Of a stretch of DNA of 5,643 nt, positions 4,678-5,643 are shown piece after piece (position 1 is the stretch's first letter; every line of letters begins with the position of its first letter). Source of the stretch: an uncultured Burkholderiales bacterium (GTDB taxonomy: Bacteria > Pseudomonadota > Gammaproteobacteria > Burkholderiales > Burkholderiaceae_E); the NCBI GenBank assembly GCA_903923345.1, contig CAIXXI010000287.1:1-5643 (forward strand), in the 5' to 3' direction. Under the pieces are notes generated by a model that did not search any database, was not told where the DNA came from, and saw only the letters and a list, made by a program, of their open reading frames with translations. A program made the position numbers and the translations under genes.

Positions 4678-5643
4678 CGTGACTTTCCTGCAGCGACAGG
4701 CGACACGGCGGCTGCCACGCATTCCAGGGATGCTTCGCACACCATCCTGGGATTCAGCGGATGACCGACATGGCGATACTGTGCAGCGAGCGCTCTGCTG
4801 GCTTCGTCGAGCCTGGACGGGTTGCTGCGGGCGGCGAGTTCGGACAAGCGCCCAGCCAGTTGCGGAAAATACCGGGGCTCAGCACCCTGCCCGCTTCGGG
4901 CAATGTCGATCACCCAGCGCTGCAGCAGCGGCAGCCATTGACGGGGCTCGTAGGATTGAAGGGCATCGGCTAATTCCACCGGAGCAGTGTCGGGTAGCCG
5001 GGCGATCGCCTCCAGCATCGACCGATGGGCGGCAGCACGCGCAGGCTCGGCGAATTGCGCCGCCTGCAGGATCGAGCCTCCCGCCATGGCCAGCCAGCCG
5101 CGCGCCTGATCAGCCGGGCAGCCGGTGGTGCTGACCAGCCAGTCCACTGCGATGAGTGGATCGGGCGTGGGCAGCGGCCACCGCTGACAGCGCGACCTGA
5201 TCGTTGCTGCGATCGCATCGGGACGGGCGCTGACCAGCAGAAATATCAGGCCCTCGCTCGGCTCCTCCAGCGTTTTGAGCAAGGCATTGGCCACCACCGT
5301 GTTCATCGCATCGGCCGGATCGATGACCACAACCCGCCGCCCACCGCGATGGGCGCCGACCACCAGAAACTCGGACAGGGCTCGGATCTGATCGACCTTG
5401 ATCTCGCCGGCCTGCTTGCCGTCATCGTCGATGATTCGGTTCAAGGCGCGGAAATCAGGATGGTTGCCGGCGGCGAACCAGCCGCATGCCGGGCACCGCC
5501 CACAGGCTGGGCCGCGCTCGGGACGGGCTTCACACAGCAACAGCGCGGCAAAGGCCTGGGCATAGTGCGATTTACCGATTCCGGGTGCGCCCTGAATCAG
5601 TACGGCGTGAGGCAGTCGATTGATCGATGCGCTCTGCTCGATG
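4674..5643 (-). CDS. holB: DNA polymerase III delta prime subunit, 5' end missing (right edge)
   Basis: Clamp-loader subunit that helps load the beta sliding clamp during replication. The reading frame stays open to the right edge, giving 322 visible residues; only some 10-20 N-terminal residues should be missing. In visible numbering: RLPHAVLIQ (9-17), P-loop GAPGIGKS (18-25), a zinc module with Cys37, Cys47, Cys50 and Cys53, HPDF (61-64), IKVDQIR (81-87), a Walker-B-like segment VVVIDPADAMN (104-114), NALLKTLEEP (119-128) and the SRC motif (150-152). The C-terminal third is the helical collar domain. E. coli delta prime lacks the P-loop lysine, whereas this one keeps it. The stop overlaps the pilZ start. 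A TTG at 5540 could be mistaken for the start, but the P-loop lies upstream of it in frame, so it is internal. Confidence 0.96.
   Translation of the reverse strand, partial: IEQSASINRLPHAVLIQGAPGIGKSHYAQAFAALLLCEARPERGPACGRCPACGWFAAGNHPDFRALNRIIDDDGKQAGEIKVDQIRALSEFLVVGAHRGGRRVVVIDPADAMNTVVANALLKTLEEPSEGLIFLLVSARPDAIAATIRSRCQRWPLPTPDPLIAVDWLVSTTGCPADQARGWLAMAGGSILQAAQFAEPARAAAHRSMLEAIARLPDTAPVELADALQSYEPRQWLPLLQRWVIDIARSGQGAEPRYFPQLAGRLSELAARSNPSRLDEASRALAAQYRHVGHPLNPRMVCEASLECVAAAVSPVAAGKSR

Overview
The window reads as chromosomal DNA of a GC-rich proteobacterium, most likely a gammaproteobacterium (a betaproteobacterium is possible). The main reason is the order holB - pilZ - tatD with a type IV-pilus type PilZ, an arrangement known from Pseudomonas and relatives. 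No species can be named from the sequence alone. No rRNA, tRNA, CRISPR array, insertion sequence or integrase was found.

Right half (about 3049-5643), minus strand: a compact housekeeping operon that enters at the right edge. It holds holB (clamp-loader delta prime, 5' end cut off), pilZ (start overlapping the holB stop as ATGA), tatD (14-nt gap) and arsC (13-nt gap). The tight junctions suggest co-transcription, with arsenate reductase as the unexpected last member. Middle (2360-3048): a 428-bp regulatory gap, followed on the plus strand by a single small Phd/YefM-family antitoxin gene. No toxin gene follows it, because only 30 bp separate it from the convergent end of arsC. A perfect extended -10 box and an overlapping palindrome mark its probable promoter and operator.

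Left half (1-2359), minus strand: three genes for exported proteins in one apparent operon. In order of transcription they are a 220-aa secreted Ser/Thr/Asn/Gly-rich protein with an imperfect internal repeat, a 452-aa CsgG/HfaB-type outer-membrane lipoprotein fused to a C-terminal OmpA-like domain, and a third secreted protein cut by the left edge. This layout resembles curli (csg) and holdfast-anchor (hfaA-hfaB-hfaD) loci, in which a CsgG-type pore exports small surface subunits. None of the neighbours is a recognisable CsgA, CsgB, CsgE or CsgF. This is the most novel part of the window: a candidate CsgG-type secretion locus with its own substrates and an added cell-wall-type domain.
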